This document shows positions 1-8,849 of a stretch of DNA of 64,000 bases, piece after piece; positions within the stretch are counted from its first letter, which is position 1; every line of letters starts with the position of its first letter. Source of the stretch: Pseudarthrobacter defluvii (GTDB lineage Bacteria; Actinomycetota; Actinomycetes; Actinomycetales; Micrococcaceae); NCBI RefSeq assembly GCF_030323865.1, contig NZ_CP066362.1, positions 2,666,001-2,730,000 on the forward strand, read 5' to 3'. The position numbers and the translations under genes are program-made. The notes beneath the pieces were generated by a model. That model searched no databases and was not told the origin of the DNA. It worked only from the letters and a program-made list of their open reading frames with translations.

Positions 1-567
1 GTCGGCGTCGACCAGGAGGACGTCCTGGCCGTCGGCGGCCATCTCCCCGGCGATGTTCACCGCCACCGTGGTCCTTCCGGGCGAGCCTGCTGGTCCCCAG
101 ACGACGATGAGCCTTCCGCTTCCGCGCCCTTCAGCCTCCTGCTCCGACTCAACAGGATCGGTTGCCAGCGCAGCTCCGGGGTCAGCGGCTGCGCTGAGGC
201 TGGCCGGACGGGCCCCACCCGTAAGTTGAGCGACTGCGTCGGCGATCCTGTCCGAAAGCTCTGCCGACTCGACCCCCGTCAACGCCGAGGCAACGCCAAT
301 TTTGCGGAGCCTCACCGCCTCCTCTGCATTGTCGGTCAGCGCGATGACCGCGACGCCTACTGCACCAAGCCGGTCAACCAGGGAAGCAGTCAACCCCTCG
401 GACCCATCGGCAACCACGGCCGCCCGGGCAAGTCCGCTCTGGCAGGCCGCCAGCAGTTCGGGAAGTTCCGCGCACCGGCGTACCACCGTGACCGGACCGT
501 GCAGTCTTTCGAGACCGCCAACCAGGTCCTCACGGCTTTGGCCGACGGTGACGACGGGGATGTTCAT
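1..567 (-). CDS. CpaE/MinD-like P-loop ATPase, C-terminus beyond window edge
   Basis: The reading frame starts at ATG 567 and runs off the left edge without a stop, so only about 189 residues are visible. The N-terminal 120 or so residues look like a degenerate receiver-type fold (MNIPVVTVG start). They are followed by a Ser/Glu-rich linker and a deviant Walker A loop (GPAGSPGRTT) preceded by a hydrophobic strand, then VLLVDAD, which is the ParA/MinD pattern. CpaE-type ATPases of this form localise or drive Flp/Tad pilus assembly. The start overlaps the stop of the upstream SAF-domain gene (ATGA), so the two are co-translated. The usual P-loop lysine before the TT pair is an arginine here. 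The assignment to a Tad system is inferred from the CpaB-like neighbour, because the rest of the cluster lies outside the window. Confidence 0.7.
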   Translation of the reverse strand, partial: MNIPVVTVGQSREDLVGGLERLHGPVTVVRRCAELPELLAACQSGLARAAVVADGSEGLTASLVDRLGAVGVAVIALTDNAEEAVRLRKIGVASALTGVESAELSDRIADAVAQLTGGARPASLSAAADPGAALATDPVESEQEAEGRGSGRLIVVWGPAGSPGRTTVAVNIAGEMAADGQDVLLVDAD

Positions 568-1205
568 CGGGCGCCGCCCGGGTTCCACACGACGGAGATC
601 TTCGCCTCATTGGCCTGGGCACCCAGCAATGCAGGCATCTGCTTGTCCTCGACCAGGACCATGAGCACGGTGGTTTTTGATGACCCGAGGGCAGTGGACC
701 CATTCGCAACCTCTGCAATTTCCGCTCCGGGAAGGATGAGCTTGGGCTCGCTGAATCCGTTCTTCGCATCGGGCTGGGCCACCCAGACGTCCACACGGGC
801 CCCGGCGACCGCCTGCGATGGCAACGTCTGTTCGACAGTGAGGGCAACGGGCTTTCGGTTCAGCTGGTCGACGGCACCAAGGCTCGCCCTGGGAACAAGC
901 TGGTTCTTACCAATCCTCTGCATGGCCACAACATCCTGGGGCAGGCCGGCCGCCACCGTGATGTAGTGCTGTTCCGTGTCACCCAGCCGGACCTTGGCGC
1001 GCACCACGTTCTCTTGCGTGAGGCGCTCGCCGACAGCGATGCCCTCCCGTGCTGCATAGACTTCAGTGCTGCGGTCTGCACTGCCAACCAGGAAGATGAC
1101 CCCCGCTATGGATGCCAGGACCAGGAGGACGCCCACCAGTAGCCGCGGATCCTTCCACGAAGGGCGCTTCAGCCGCGCCGCTGTGGCACTTGAATCAGGA
1201 ACCAT
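564..1205 (-). CDS. SAF-domain (CpaB/RcpC-like) Flp pilus assembly protein
   Basis: 213 residues. A cytoplasmic basic N-terminus is followed by one membrane anchor (about residues 23-42, LLVGVLLVLASIAGVIFLVG). Next comes a SAF domain with the typical AAREGIAVGERLTQENV opening and a VPRASLGAV turn. CpaB/RcpC proteins sit in the periplasm or cell wall and support assembly or secretin gating of Flp pili; in Gram-positive bacteria the exact role is unclear. ATG 1205 has a clear ribosome site (GGGGGAG). The stop overlaps the start of the CpaE-like gene by four bases. Other SAF proteins such as flagellar FlgA have the same fold, but the ATPase partner favours the pilus reading. Confidence 0.75.
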   Translation of the reverse strand: MVPDSSATAARLKRPSWKDPRLLVGVLLVLASIAGVIFLVGSADRSTEVYAAREGIAVGERLTQENVVRAKVRLGDTEQHYITVAAGLPQDVVAMQRIGKNQLVPRASLGAVDQLNRKPVALTVEQTLPSQAVAGARVDVWVAQPDAKNGFSEPKLILPGAEIAEVANGSTALGSSKTTVLMVLVEDKQMPALLGAQANEAKISVVWNPGGAR

Positions 1206-1310
1206 ACCGTTCTCCCCCTAGGTATACCGGACCTGCCCGCTCTGGCCGGACTCCCCATTGTTACCGCAAGGCCACGCGAACAAAAGTCAAATATCCAAAT
1301 ACGGCCAAAC

Positions 1311-1319
1311 TGTGGATAA
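1311..1319 (-). promoter_or_regulatory. Isolated perfect DnaA-box-like 9-mer
   Basis: The minus strand reads TTATCCACA, the consensus DnaA box. It lies between the divergent SAF-protein and HTH genes. It is a single copy, so it could be chance or a DnaA-responsive regulatory site; there is no cluster suggesting an origin. Confidence 0.25.
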
Positions 1320-1357
1320 CAGGCCCACAAGGTGCCACTTGATGGCAAAATGGATGT

Positions 1358-1573
1358 ATGCCAAGGTTCCTCACGCTTGCCGACGTAGCAGAGCAGCTCC
1401 AGATCAACTCCCCTGCCGCGTACGCCTTGGTCCGCAGCGGCGAACTGAAAGCCATCCAGGTGGGCGGCCGCGGGCAGTGGCGGGTGGAAGAAAAAATGCT
1501 GGAGCAGTACATCGAGGAACGCTACGCCGAGGCCAGTCGCATGATCCAGGAATCACGCTCCAAGTCTGTTTGA
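1358..1573 (+). CDS. Small helix-turn-helix DNA-binding protein (excisionase/BldC-like)
   Basis: 71 residues. The sequence opens with FLTLADVAEQLQI and continues to an ALVRSGELKAIQVGGRGQWR wing, which is the MerR/AlpA-type winged HTH fold (helix_turn_helix_17 style). A short acidic helix (YIEERYAEASRMIQ) follows, probably for dimerisation. Actinobacterial proteins of this size and pattern include BldC-like developmental regulators and small xis-like proteins. No integrase or phage gene is nearby, so a chromosomal regulator is more likely than an excisionase. It is divergent from the pilus-like genes and may regulate them. There is no convincing Shine-Dalgarno, but a CAAAAT hexamer ends six bases before the ATG and could be a -10 of a leaderless transcript. 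Confidence 0.85.
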   Translation: MPRFLTLADVAEQLQINSPAAYALVRSGELKAIQVGGRGQWRVEEKMLEQYIEERYAEASRMIQESRSKSV

Positions 1574-1606
1574 CGCCCCGCACCCTTCGCGGATTCCCAG
1601 CCGGAG

Positions 1607-2170
1607 TCAGCCTGCCTTGGGCGACCTGATCATGGCCAGGGCAGTGAATGGGATAGCTGTCACTTCACCGACACTCCGGCTCCTCCGTACCTCCCCAGGA
1701 GTAACCGAGGCCAGGTCTACGTAGTCCCGGCCGACGCGGTCGATAACGCCGGCCAGCCGCTGTGCGCCGGCTCCCGCCGCGATCGTCACGGACAATTCCG
1801 CACGGTCGCGGGCAAGGCCGCGGAGGGAGTGGGCAAGCCCGATTGAGCGGCGAACCGGTGAGCTCTCCGGCAACGCGTGCCTGCCGAGGCCGACGTACCG
1901 CGCCGCAGCGGCGTAAGGGATGAGTACTTGGTGCTGGTCTTCGTCGAGGACCAGCGCGTCCGCTCCGGCATGCCTGAGTTCCCCGCGCGCCAATTCTCCA
2001 CAAAGCAGGTAAACGCCGATGCGGCACCCGACGGCCGCACGCAGCCGGTGCTCGAGTGGCAGGCTGACCATCTCGGCCCGGGTCCGCTCGTTGATCTCGC
2101 TGTCGAGCGCTAAACGGTCGGCCTCTGCGAACTGGCTTTCCATGTCACTAAAGAGAGCATCCCAGCGCAT
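1607..2170 (-). CDS. Conserved hypothetical protein
   Basis: No function recognised. From ATG 2170 the product is 187 residues, begins MRWDALFSDMESQFAEADRL, and carries an alternating beta-rich segment (GADALVLDEDQHQVLIPYAA) resembling small SH3-like or LSm-like barrels that bind nucleic acid or peptides. The frame stays open upstream to TTG 2269. I prefer 2170 because the extra 33 residues look unlike a protein N-terminus and because TACGCT lies six bases before the ATG, as expected for a leaderless promoter. The C-terminus faces the HTH gene. It is divergent from the LysM gene. Confidence 0.7.
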   Translation of the reverse strand: MRWDALFSDMESQFAEADRLALDSEINERTRAEMVSLPLEHRLRAAVGCRIGVYLLCGELARGELRHAGADALVLDEDQHQVLIPYAAAARYVGLGRHALPESSPVRRSIGLAHSLRGLARDRAELSVTIAAGAGAQRLAGVIDRVGRDYVDLASVTPGEVRRSRSVGEVTAIPFTALAMIRSPKAG

Positions 2171-2176
2171 CCCGTC

Positions 2177-2182
2177 AGCGTA
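2177..2182 (-). promoter_or_regulatory. Candidate leaderless -10 (TACGCT)
   Basis: TANNNT hexamer ending exactly six bases before ATG 2170, with no ribosome site in the gap. It is one of eight such sites in the window. No good -35 is visible. Confidence 0.4.
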
Positions 2183-2270
2183 GGTTGCCCTGCCCGGCCA
2201 GTCAACGGCCGCATCTTTTCCTCTCCAACGTATGGACAAACGCTGATCTTTGCGCTCAAACTTGTTCAAG

Positions 2271-2300
2271 CATTATCAAACAGCATCAAACGACATCAAA
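2271..2300 (+). repeat. Three 10-bp phased ATCAAA repeats in a 5' leader
   Basis: Three consecutive decamers each end in ATCAAA (at 2275-2280, 2285-2290 and 2295-2300). They are spaced one helical turn apart and end directly before the GGAGAAG ribosome site of the LysM gene. Two further decamers just upstream end in CTCAAA (2255-2260) and TTCAAG (2265-2270). The array could be an operator, a curved segment or an unstructured leader. Confidence 0.5.
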
Positions 2301-2309
2301 GGAGAAGTA

Positions 2310-3182
2310 ATGGGCCCCTCCGAAGAGGCAAAGTGGTCCGATGCCTTCATGGCACTGGGTCTTCTGGTGCTGGGCATTCTGCTTTGCTTCCTGGGGGTTG
2401 GCCTGCTTGGACAGTGGCAGGACTCCGCAGCCCGCAACCAGGACGCACCCGTGAGTGTTCTTCTGGGGGCGGCCGCAGCTGCAGCCGGCATGGCCCTTTT
2501 GCTGTGGTGGGTCTTTTCGATCCTGACCGCAGGCGCCTCGGTTCTGCTGGAACGCTTCGGACGAGGCCATGCCGCGGCGTCGGCCCGCAGTCTGTCTCCG
2601 GCCTTCATGCAGCGGGCAGTGGTTGCCGCACTGTCGCTGCAGCTGGTGGCAGGAGCCGCGGCGAATGCCGCACCGGCCACGCCCGGGCCTGCGTGGACCC
2701 CCACACAGGCATATGCGGCGTCAGTCCCATCGCAACCTGCGCCCGCAGGCACTGTTGCGGAGGGAGGTAGGAGCCTGGGCGCCGGCGGCATGCAGGTCCC
2801 TTCGCCAACCGTGGCTGCAAAAGAAGCGCCAAGAGGCCCTGAAGACGCTGCGATGGCGCGGAGTTCCCGCAGCGAGCTCCCCGATGCCACGCTCCACCCC
2901 GGCTGGCAGCCTGCTCCCCCGGTGGTGGAACCCGGTTTGCTGGCCGGACCTCAGGTGAGAGATGCCTCCGGTCCAGCCCTAAGTGGCCAGGCAACTTCAG
3001 TAGCCGTGCTGGCCGGCGACACACTATGGGGCATCGTGGCGACCTATCTGGGGCCTGAGGCATCGGACGTGGAGGTGGCCCTTGAATGGCCGCGGTGGTA
3101 CGCAGCAAACCGCGCCCTGATCGGCGGAAGCCCCGACGTCCTGCTTCCCGGCCAAATACTGCAGGCGCCTGCGGCGTCGTAG
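2310..3182 (+). CDS. Membrane protein with C-terminal LysM domain
   Basis: 290 residues from ATG 2310, chosen because GGAGAAG sits four bases upstream; the longer frame from 2250 has no ribosome site and would read through the ATCAAA repeats. Two hydrophobic segments (about residues 14-36 and 52-75) form a hairpin. A third hydrophobic stretch near residues 105-125 is followed by a long Pro/Ala/Gly linker. A single LysM module closes the protein (VLAGDTLWGIVATYLG ... WYAANRALIG ... LLPGQIL). LysM binds GlcNAc-containing glycans such as peptidoglycan, so the protein probably links the membrane to the wall. The Rv3235-family gene follows 105 bases downstream. Confidence 0.8.
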   Translation: MGPSEEAKWSDAFMALGLLVLGILLCFLGVGLLGQWQDSAARNQDAPVSVLLGAAAAAAGMALLLWWVFSILTAGASVLLERFGRGHAAASARSLSPAFMQRAVVAALSLQLVAGAAANAAPATPGPAWTPTQAYAASVPSQPAPAGTVAEGGRSLGAGGMQVPSPTVAAKEAPRGPEDAAMARSSRSELPDATLHPGWQPAPPVVEPGLLAGPQVRDASGPALSGQATSVAVLAGDTLWGIVATYLGPEASDVEVALEWPRWYAANRALIGGSPDVLLPGQILQAPAAS

Positions 3183-3287
3183 CCAGGCCACCCGGGCCAG
3201 GGTGCATCCCGCAAATTCCGGCCGGCAGCCTGGCGGGCCCCAGCCTGCCACACAATCCATCAGACGACATGAAGCTAGGGGAACACA

Positions 3288-3782
3288 ATGACTGCAGCGA
3301 CACCTGTCCGGACCGTCCGGGGGCTTGCCGCCACTACGGGAAACGGCGGGAAGGGCACGGCAGAAACCCGCCCTGCACCGGCACCGATAGCCCAGCCTCC
3401 CGGGGCGAAGCCATCCCTGCAGCCTGTCAATGAGGCGGCGGAAGTCAGGGCGATCACGCGGGGCACGATCCAAGCCTCCATGGAAGTCCTGGCGGGAATC
3501 CGTCCCGTCCACCAGCTGGCCCGCCGCCTTGATCCGCGGTGCCTTGCAGCGCTGCAGCATCGTGCAGCCCTGATCAGGCGCGAACTGACCCGGACCGGAA
3601 ACCCTGCACTGGCCCGGCTCCACCGCAATTCGACGGTCCGCTCCGTCCGGGTGTGCGAGGTGGCCGACGGCATTTACGAGGCAAGTGCCGTAGTGGTGGA
3701 TGACGTTCGCGCCCGTGCCGTTGCTGTCAGGCTTGAGCGCAGCAAACAGGTATGGCGGATAGTCGAGCTCGTCATCGGTTGA
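3288..3782 (+). CDS. Rv3235-family protein (DUF6459)
   Basis: 164 residues with an AGGGGAA ribosome site. A disordered Ala/Pro/Gly N-terminus (about 45 residues) precedes a compact domain with the family signature: a helix (ITRGTIQASMEVLAGIRPVH) and a QLARRLDPRCLAAL motif, ending in beta strands. This resembles M. tuberculosis Rv3235, which also lies close to secA1, and the domain has no known biochemical role. It is convergent with secA across a very strong hairpin. Shared location with secA suggests an envelope or secretion link, but that is only context. Confidence 0.75.
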   Translation: MTAATPVRTVRGLAATTGNGGKGTAETRPAPAPIAQPPGAKPSLQPVNEAAEVRAITRGTIQASMEVLAGIRPVHQLARRLDPRCLAALQHRAALIRRELTRTGNPALARLHRNSTVRSVRVCEVADGIYEASAVVVDDVRARAVAVRLERSKQVWRIVELVIG

Positions 3783-3820
3783 GATTTGGAACTGCCCCCC
3801 GGGGGCGAAGCTACAAGCGA

Positions 3821-3874
3821 GGAGGCAGCAAGCAGGGCAGGGACGCTTCCGTCCCTGTCCTGCTTGCTGCCTCC
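3821..3874. terminator. Bidirectional terminator, 25-bp stem
   Basis: Left arm 3821-3845 and right arm 3850-3874 pair over 25 bases with one G.U and a four-base loop. It lies between the convergent Rv3235-family gene and secA and can stop transcription from both sides. Confidence 0.85.
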
Positions 3875-3894
3875 CGATACTTCCGGCGGTACTG

Positions 3895-6636
3895 CTAACG
3901 CTTTTTCTTCTTCGCGGGCCGCTTGGCAGCATCCTGCGCTGCCGCCTTGGCCGGATTCCCGGAGCGTCCGCCCCCGGACCGGGTTTCCACCCGGGTCTGG
4001 GTTCCACCGCCCTCACTGGGAGCGGTGTACTGCAGCTGTGCAGGCCTCTCCGGGGCTTCCAGACCGGCGGCGCGGACCTGGGGGTCCACATGTTCGGTGT
4101 GTCCGCCGGCGGCGTCCTGCACTACGACATCCTGTGCAGGAGTCACTTCCACCTCCAGGTTGAAGAGGAACCCGACGCTCTCCTCGCGGATGGCTTCCAT
4201 CATGCTCTGGAACATCGCAAAGCCTTCGCGCTGGTATTCCACCAGCGGATCACGCTGCGCCATGGCCCTAAGGCCGATGCCTTCCTTGAGGTAGTCCATC
4301 TCGTAGAGGTGTTCCTGCCACTTTCGGCCGATGACGGAAAGCACCACCCGGCGCTCAAGCTCCCGCATGCTTTCGGAGCCAATAACCTCTTCCCGGGCCT
4401 GGTACACCAGGCGGGCATCGGAAAGGATTTCCTCTTTCAGCATCTCCACGGTGACCCTGGACTTGCCGCCGGCCTCTTCGATGATGTCTTCCGCAGTAAC
4501 GCTGACAGGGTAGAGCGTCTTGAGGTTTGTCCACAGCTGGTGGAAGTCCCAGTCGTCGCCGTTTCCTTCGGCGGTTGCGGCATCGATGAGTGCCGTGATG
4601 GTGTCCTCTACGAAGAACTGCACCTTTTCGTGCAGGTCGTCGCCCTCAAGGATGCGCCGGCGGTCGCTGTAGATGGCCTCACGCTGGCGGTTGAGGACGT
4701 CGTCGTACTTCAGCACATTCTTGCGCTGCTCGGCGTTGCGGCCTTCCACCTGCCCCTGGGCGGAAGCGATGGCACGCGACACGAGCTTGGATTCCAGCGC
4801 CACGTCGTCCGGGACGGAGCTGTTCATCAAACGCTCTGCGGCACCGGAGTTGAAGAGCCGCATCAGGTCATCGGTCAGCGAGAGGTAGAACCGTGATTCG
4901 CCGGGGTCGCCCTGTCGGCCGGACCGGCCGCGGAGCTGGTTGTCGATGCGGCGTGACTCGTGGCGTTCGGTGCCAAGGACGTAGAGTCCTCCGAGGTTCA
5001 GGACTTCCTCGTGTTCATCCTTCACGGACTGCTTGGCTTCTTCGAGCGCAGCGGGCCAGGCGGCCTCGTACTCTTCGGAGTTCTCCTCCGGGTCCAGCCC
5101 GCGCTTGGCGAGCTCGGCGACGGCAGTGAATTCGGCGTTGCCGCCCAGCATGATGTCGGTGCCGCGGCCGGCCATGTTGGTGGCCACGGTGACAGCGCCC
5201 TTCCGGCCTGCCTGGGCCACGATGGCAGCTTCGCGTGCGTGGTTCTTGGCGTTCAGGACCTCGTGCCGGATGCCCTCCTTGGCGAGGAGCTTGGACAGGT
5301 ATTCGCTCTTCTCCACGCTGGTGGTGCCAACCAGGACGGGCTGGCCTTTTTCGTGTCGTTCGGCGATATCGCGAACCACGGCGTCGAACTTTACAACTTC
5401 GTTCTTGAACACAAGGTCGGACTGGTCAATCCGCTGCATGTCCCGGTTGGTGGGGATGGCCACAACACCCAGCTTGTAGGTGCTCATGAATTCAGCGGCC
5501 TCAGTTTCGGCGGTACCCGTCATGCCCGAAAGCTTGCCGTACATGCGGAAGTAGTTCTGCAGCGTCACGGTGGCCAGCGTCTGGTTCTCGGCCTTGATCT
5601 CGACGCCTTCCTTGGCCTCGATCGCCTGGTGCATGCCTTCGTTGTAGCGGCGTCCCGCAAGGATGCGGCCGGTGTGCTCGTCGACAATCAGGACTTCACC
5701 GTCAAGGATGACGTAGTCCTTGTCCCGCTTGAACAGTTCCTTGGCCTTGATGGCGTTGTTCAGGAAGCCGATCAGCGGGGTGTTCGCCGATTCGTAGAGA
5801 TTGGTGATACCGAGGTAGTCCTCGACCTTCTCGATCCCGCTCTCCAGGACGCCAACCGTGCGCTTCTTCTCGTCGACTTCGTAGTCCTTCTCGGGCTGCA
5901 GCCGGAGCACGACTTTTGCGAACTCGCTGTACCAGCGGTTGGTATCGCCCTGGGCCGGGCCGGAGATGATGAGCGGCGTCCGCGCCTCGTCAATGAGGAT
6001 GGAGTCGACTTCGTCGACAATGGCGAAATTGTGCCCGCGCTGCACCAGTTCATTGCGGTCCCACGCCATGTTGTCGCGCAGGTAGTCGAACCCGAACTCG
6101 TTGTTGGTTCCGTAGGTGATGTCGGCGGCGTACTGCTGGCGGCGAACGGCCGGATCCTGGTTGGCGAGGATAACACCGCTGGTCAGCCCGAGGAACCGGT
6201 ACACACGGCCCATCAGCTCGGACTGGTATTCGGCCAGGTAGTCGTTAACGGTGACCACGTGCACGCCCTTGCCGGTGAGGGCGTTCAGGTAGGCGGGAGC
6301 GGTCGCCACCAGGGTCTTGCCTTCACCGGTCTTCATTTCAGCGATATTGCCCAGGTGCAGGGCGGCGCCGCCCATCAGCTGGACATCGAAGTGGCGCATC
6401 CCCAGGGTGCGTGAGGACGCTTCCCGCACGGCGGCAAATGCCTCCGGAAGCAGGTCGTCGAGTTTTTCACCGTCCCCATGGCGTTCGCGGAGACGGTCGG
6501 TCTCCTCGCGCAGCTCGGCGTCGGTAAAGGTCTTGAATGAGTCTTCGAGGGCGTTGATGGAATCGGCATAGTTCCGCAGCTGCCGGAGTGTTTTCTTGTC
6601 ACCCGTGCGGAGAATTTTTTCGATAAGTGATGCCAC
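3895..6636 (-). CDS. secA: Preprotein translocase ATPase SecA
   Basis: 913 residues, the size of housekeeping SecA (SecA1). SecA is the cytoplasmic motor that pushes unfolded preproteins through SecYEG. The Walker A loop MKTGEGKT is at residues 101-108, the DEAD-type box [17 protein letters not shown] follows near 205, and the second motor domain carries [11 protein letters not shown] and [15 protein letters not shown]. The C-terminal tail is Gln/Gly/Lys-rich and ends in a lysine run. It lacks the Cys-rich zinc tail of many proteobacterial SecAs, as is usual in actinobacteria. The start is GTG 6636 with GGGAG upstream. The gene is probably its own unit with a strong bidirectional terminator. 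Confidence 0.97.
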   Translation of the reverse strand: MASLIEKILRTGDKKTLRQLRNYADSINALEDSFKTFTDAELREETDRLRERHGDGEKLDDLLPEAFAAVREASSRTLGMRHFDVQLMGGAALHLGNIAEMKTGEGKTLVATAPAYLNALTGKGVHVVTVNDYLAEYQSELMGRVYRFLGLTSGVILANQDPAVRRQQYAADITYGTNNEFGFDYLRDNMAWDRNELVQRGHNFAIVDEVDSILIDEARTPLIISGPAQGDTNRWYSEFAKVVLRLQPEKDYEVDEKKRTVGVLESGIEKVEDYLGITNLYESANTPLIGFLNNAIKAKELFKRDKDYVILDGEVLIVDEHTGRILAGRRYNEGMHQAIEAKEGVEIKAENQTLATVTLQNYFRMYGKLSGMTGTAETEAAEFMSTYKLGVVAIPTNRDMQRIDQSDLVFKNEVVKFDAVVRDIAERHEKGQPVLVGTTSVEKSEYLSKLLAKEGIRHEVLNAKNHAREAAIVAQAGRKGAVTVATNMAGRGTDIMLGGNAEFTAVAELAKRGLDPEENSEEYEAAWPAALEEAKQSVKDEHEEVLNLGGLYVLGTERHESRRIDNQLRGRSGRQGDPGESRFYLSLTDDLMRLFNSGAAERLMNSSVPDDVALESKLVSRAIASAQGQVEGRNAEQRKNVLKYDDVLNRQREAIYSDRRRILEGDDLHEKVQFFVEDTITALIDAATAEGNGDDWDFHQLWTNLKTLYPVSVTAEDIIEEAGGKSRVTVEMLKEEILSDARLVYQAREEVIGSESMRELERRVVLSVIGRKWQEHLYEMDYLKEGIGLRAMAQRDPLVEYQREGFAMFQSMMEAIREESVGFLFNLEVEVTPAQDVVVQDAAGGHTEHVDPQVRAAGLEAPERPAQLQYTAPSEGGGTQTRVETRSGGGRSGNPAKAAAQDAAKRPAKKKKR

Positions 6637-6735
6637 GTGAAGATGCTCCCAGTCTGATGCCGCCGAATTCTGGCGTGTTCAGTCTACGGGAGAGACACGC
6701 GGCCGGTGCCCCTTTTCCCTGAGAGCGGATACTCG

Positions 6736-7947
6736 CTACAGGCGTGCCAGTTCCTGGGACAGACTCGCGGCGAGGTCGCCTGCCTGCCCCACTTCCACCT
6801 CCGGCAGGCCAAGCCATTGGGCCATCAGCTTCAGCTCCGCGGCGAGTTCGACGGCGGTGTCCAGCGGCGCGTCCGGCTCGGCAAAAGCGGACCTCACCAA
6901 CAGGCGGCCGCCCGCCCTGTCCGCTTTCAGGTCCACCCGTGCCACGATCCTGTCACGAAGCAGGAAAGGCAGGACATAGTATCCGAAACGCCGTTTTGGC
7001 TCCGGCGTGTAGATCTCGATCCGGTAATGGAACCCGAACAGTTCCCACAGGCGCCGGCGCTCGAAGACCAGCGAATCGAAGGGGCTTAACAGGGCACGGC
7101 CGGTGGCACGCCGTGGGAGTGTCGCTTCCACATGCCGGAAGACGTCCCGCCCCCAGCCAGCCACCTTGACGGGTTCCAGCCGGCCCTGCTGCACGAGATG
7201 CTCCACGGCCTGGGCGGTTGCCTTGACCGGCGTGCGGAAATAATCGGCGAAGCAGCGGATGCTTCCAATTCCATGCGCCAGCGCGGCCGCATCGGTGAGC
7301 CGCTGGAGTGCAGCAGTTGGGTCCACCTCGCGGACTTCAGAAGCCCGGTACGGCAGGACCTTCGATGTCAGCGCGTACCTGCGCTCGAATTGCCCGGTCC
7401 TGGAGGCCGCCGAAACCAGCCCCTCTTCGAAGAGGTCTTCCAGCACGCGTTTAACCGCATTCCAGTTCCAGCCCCAGTTGTCCGACTGTTTTTCCTCCAC
7501 ATGGCCAAGCCGTGCTGTCAGTTCCGAGGCGGTCATGGGCCGGGACCGGGCAAGGGCTGCCAGGATCCTGGCGGCGACGTCAGCACGAATCCCGGGGTCG
7601 AGCCGGGAAGCGCCCACCCAGGACCGCTTCTGCCACGGAAGCAGGTCCTGGTAATGCTCCGGCCGGATGTAGCTGGCTTCGTGGGCCCAGTATTCAAGCA
7701 TTCGGCGCGGATGGCTGGCTGACATGCGTTGCAGGATGTCGCGGTCGTAGTCGCCAAGCCGGGAATAAAAGGGCAGGAAGTGGCTCCGAACCAGGACGTT
7801 GACGGAATCGATCTGGACGAGCTGCAGCCGGGCAAAAGTACGGCCCACCGTCCGTGCTGTCACGGGGCCGGCGGGCCGTCCTTTATGGAGTCCCTGTGCT
7901 GCCAGTGCGATCCGCCGGGCCTGGTCAAGGCTCAGCGTTGCTGACAA
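6736..7947 (-). CDS. YcaQ/AlkZ-family winged-helix DNA glycosylase
   Basis: 403 residues. This HTH_42 family includes AlkZ and E. coli YcaQ (AlkX), glycosylases that excise bulky or interstrand-crosslinked alkylated bases. The Q-phi-D catalytic motif is intact at Q45-I46-D47 (LVQIDSVNVLVRSH), and the family strings YWAHEASYIRP and SPFDSLVFERRR are present. Three tandem winged-helix modules are expected. The start is TTG 7947 with AGAGGA upstream. It sits between secA and hpf in the same direction but with gaps of about 100 and 32 bases, so partial co-transcription with hpf is possible. Whether it unhooks crosslinks or handles other adducts cannot be told from sequence. Confidence 0.85.
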   Translation of the reverse strand: MSATLSLDQARRIALAAQGLHKGRPAGPVTARTVGRTFARLQLVQIDSVNVLVRSHFLPFYSRLGDYDRDILQRMSASHPRRMLEYWAHEASYIRPEHYQDLLPWQKRSWVGASRLDPGIRADVAARILAALARSRPMTASELTARLGHVEEKQSDNWGWNWNAVKRVLEDLFEEGLVSAASRTGQFERRYALTSKVLPYRASEVREVDPTAALQRLTDAAALAHGIGSIRCFADYFRTPVKATAQAVEHLVQQGRLEPVKVAGWGRDVFRHVEATLPRRATGRALLSPFDSLVFERRRLWELFGFHYRIEIYTPEPKRRFGYYVLPFLLRDRIVARVDLKADRAGGRLLVRSAFAEPDAPLDTAVELAAELKLMAQWLGLPEVEVGQAGDLAASLSQELARL

Positions 7948-7979
7948 TTCAGTCCTCTCTGGCGGTGGTGTTGTCCACC

Positions 7980-8705
7980 TTAAGCGTTAGCAGCAGCGTC
8001 ATCGGAGCGGTAGGCCAGGACCTTTTCCTCCACGGCGGTGTCCCCTGGCTCGCATTCGTGGTCCAGGGTGATGACTCCGTAGGTCCAGCCGCGGCGGCGG
8101 TACACGACGGAAGGCGTATTGGTCGCCTTGTCCACGAAGAGATAGAAGTCATGGCCGACGAGCTCCATGTTGTCCACGGCATCGTCGAGCGTCATTGAAG
8201 CAGCGGGGAAGACCTTGCGCCTGATCAGTACCGGCGAGTTCCCGGCCGGGATGTCATTTTCAACGTCGTAGGGGGATTTTTCTTCCGGCGCCTGCGCGGA
8301 TTCACTCCTGCGGTTGGCTTCAAGGTACAACGGTTCGTGCGCGCTGGCTGGTTCAAGGGTGGCTGTTGCTTCACGGACAGCCTTGGGAGTGTGGCGGCCA
8401 TGGTGGACCTTCTTGCGGTCCTTGGCCCGGCGGAGCCGCTCAAGCAGCTTGTTGTAGGCGAGGTCGAAGGCGGCAAATTTGTCTGGGGCGCTCGCTTCGG
8501 CACGGATCACAGGGCCCCGGCCCAGGACTGTCACCTCGACCGTCAACTGGTCGCCGGTTTGCCGGGCATTGGTCTCCTTGGAGACTTTCGTATCGACACG
8601 CTGGATCTTGTCACCCAGCGATTCGATTTTTGCGATCTTTTCCCCGGCGTATTCGCGGAACCGGTCTGAAACCGTCAGATTTCGTCCGCTGATCATAAAC
8701 TCCAT
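7980..8705 (-). CDS. hpf: Ribosome hibernation promoting factor, long form
   Basis: 241 residues from ATG 8705, which has GGAGGG at the right distance; an in-frame extension to 8750 lacks a ribosome site. The N-terminal domain (MEFMISGRNLTVSDRFREYA) is the S30AE/YfiA fold that fills the tRNA channel of the 30S subunit. After a charged linker the C-terminal domain (LVGHDFYLFVDKATN...VVYRRRGWTYGVI) mediates dimerisation of two ribosomes into 100S particles. This protects ribosomes in stationary phase or hypoxia. Its place beside secA and comF matches M. tuberculosis Rv3241c. Confidence 0.95.
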   Translation of the reverse strand: MEFMISGRNLTVSDRFREYAGEKIAKIESLGDKIQRVDTKVSKETNARQTGDQLTVEVTVLGRGPVIRAEASAPDKFAAFDLAYNKLLERLRRAKDRKKVHHGRHTPKAVREATATLEPASAHEPLYLEANRRSESAQAPEEKSPYDVENDIPAGNSPVLIRRKVFPAASMTLDDAVDNMELVGHDFYLFVDKATNTPSVVYRRRGWTYGVITLDHECEPGDTAVEEKVLAYRSDDAAANA

Positions 8706-8849
8706 GGTGCCCTCCAAATGACTTCGGTGACACGACGGCGGCACTTCCATGGGCCCTGCTGCCTGACAGTCGAGCCCCTCTCCGAGCCGCCATCGAAAGG
8801 TACATTCTGTTCTTGGTACCCACCTCAGACGTTAGTTCATAGCCACCCG

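Noticed and set aside
1358..1573. Excisionase of a mobile element
   Set aside because: HTH of the right size, but no integrase, att repeat or phage gene around it; BldC-like regulator fits better.
4960..6414. Long open frame antisense to secA (plus strand, about 484 codons)
   Set aside because: Runs opposite the strongly recognised secA; high-GC codon bias leaves antisense frames open. The product has no domain and no ribosome site.
8706..8849. SigH-type promoter (GGGAAA near 8860) for hpf
   Set aside because: No GTT-type -10 at the correct distance; evidence too weak to list.
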